30,130 nucleotides of DNA from NCBI GenBank assembly GCA_959018755.1, contig CAUEMA010000023.1, forward strand, positions 1 to 30,130, given 5' to 3'. Within the stretch, counting starts at the first letter, position 1; each line of letters starts with the position of its first letter. The notes beneath the pieces were generated by a model. The model was not told where the DNA came from. It worked only from the letters and a program-made list of their open reading frames with translations, and searched no databases. The stretch comes from an uncultured Collinsella sp. Lineage in GTDB: Bacteria > Actinomycetota > Coriobacteriia > Coriobacteriales > Coriobacteriaceae. The position numbers and the translations under genes were made by a program. Below, piece by piece: positions 30,130-30,130 of this stretch.

Positions 30130-30130
30130 T

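Overview
The window looks like a chromosomal segment of a GC-rich actinobacterium, most probably of the class Coriobacteriia (Collinsella/Olsenella-like). This is inferred from gene content and order; no marker gene such as 16S is present. The actinobacterial signs are an FHA protein of the GarA/OdhI type followed by an FtsR-like MerR regulator, and a lexA / LysM / nrdR block like that of mycobacteria. Firmicute-like elements (RNase Y, RNase J, SpoVS, DegV, DUF1836, a UgtP-like glycosyltransferase) are mixed in, as is common in Coriobacteriia. There are no rRNA or tRNA genes, no CRISPR array, no transposase and no phage genes. Almost all of the DNA is core genome.

Layout. (1) 299-4113, plus strand: CDP-alcohol phosphatidyltransferase, FHA protein, FtsR-like regulator, adenine phosphoribosyltransferase and a secreted coiled-coil NlpC/P60 hydrolase. 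(2) 4291-8415: a DegV lipid-binding protein (+), a DUF1836 regulator (-), thioredoxin reductase (-) and a diacylglycerol glycosyltransferase-like protein (+). The first two carry a shared operator-like motif in their promoters. (3) 8416-8856: 440 bp without genes, holding three copies of a palindromic repeat whose core is conserved while its long stems differ from copy to copy. (4) 8857-11761: an SOS block. A LysM cell-division-suppressor-like gene, nrdR and dut run leftward; lexA and a DUF1624 membrane protein run rightward; three LexA boxes spaced exactly 28 bp apart lie between them. (5) 11746-29861: one long minus-strand run. In transcription order it is rnj, ftsK, a RodZ-like gene, yajQ, rimO, pgsA, cinA C-domain, recA, recX, rny, a GHKL ATPase, spoVS, miaB, miaA and hflX. 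Many stops and starts overlap by one base. recA and rny have their own promoters.

How the genes fit together. The recA promoter and the LysM/nrdR/dut promoter each have a LexA box between -35 and -10, so DNA damage should induce RecA/RecX, a division brake, and two nucleotide-pool proteins together. RNase J and RNase Y give the cell its RNA-turnover enzymes. MiaA and MiaB modify tRNA position 37, RimO modifies ribosomal protein S12 and HflX acts on ribosomes. FtsK, the RodZ-like protein and the NlpC/P60 hydrolase belong to division and envelope growth. Two phosphatidyltransferases and the glycosyltransferase build membrane lipids.

The signals that ordinary annotation does not explain are the core-plus-variable-stem palindromes at 8447-8851, an array of CCGACCA heptamers with mostly 11-bp spacing upstream of the recA promoter (20630-20686), the nrdR start codon buried in a perfect 11-bp hairpin (9744-9785), and the shared TATCTAG operator motif at degV and DUF1836.
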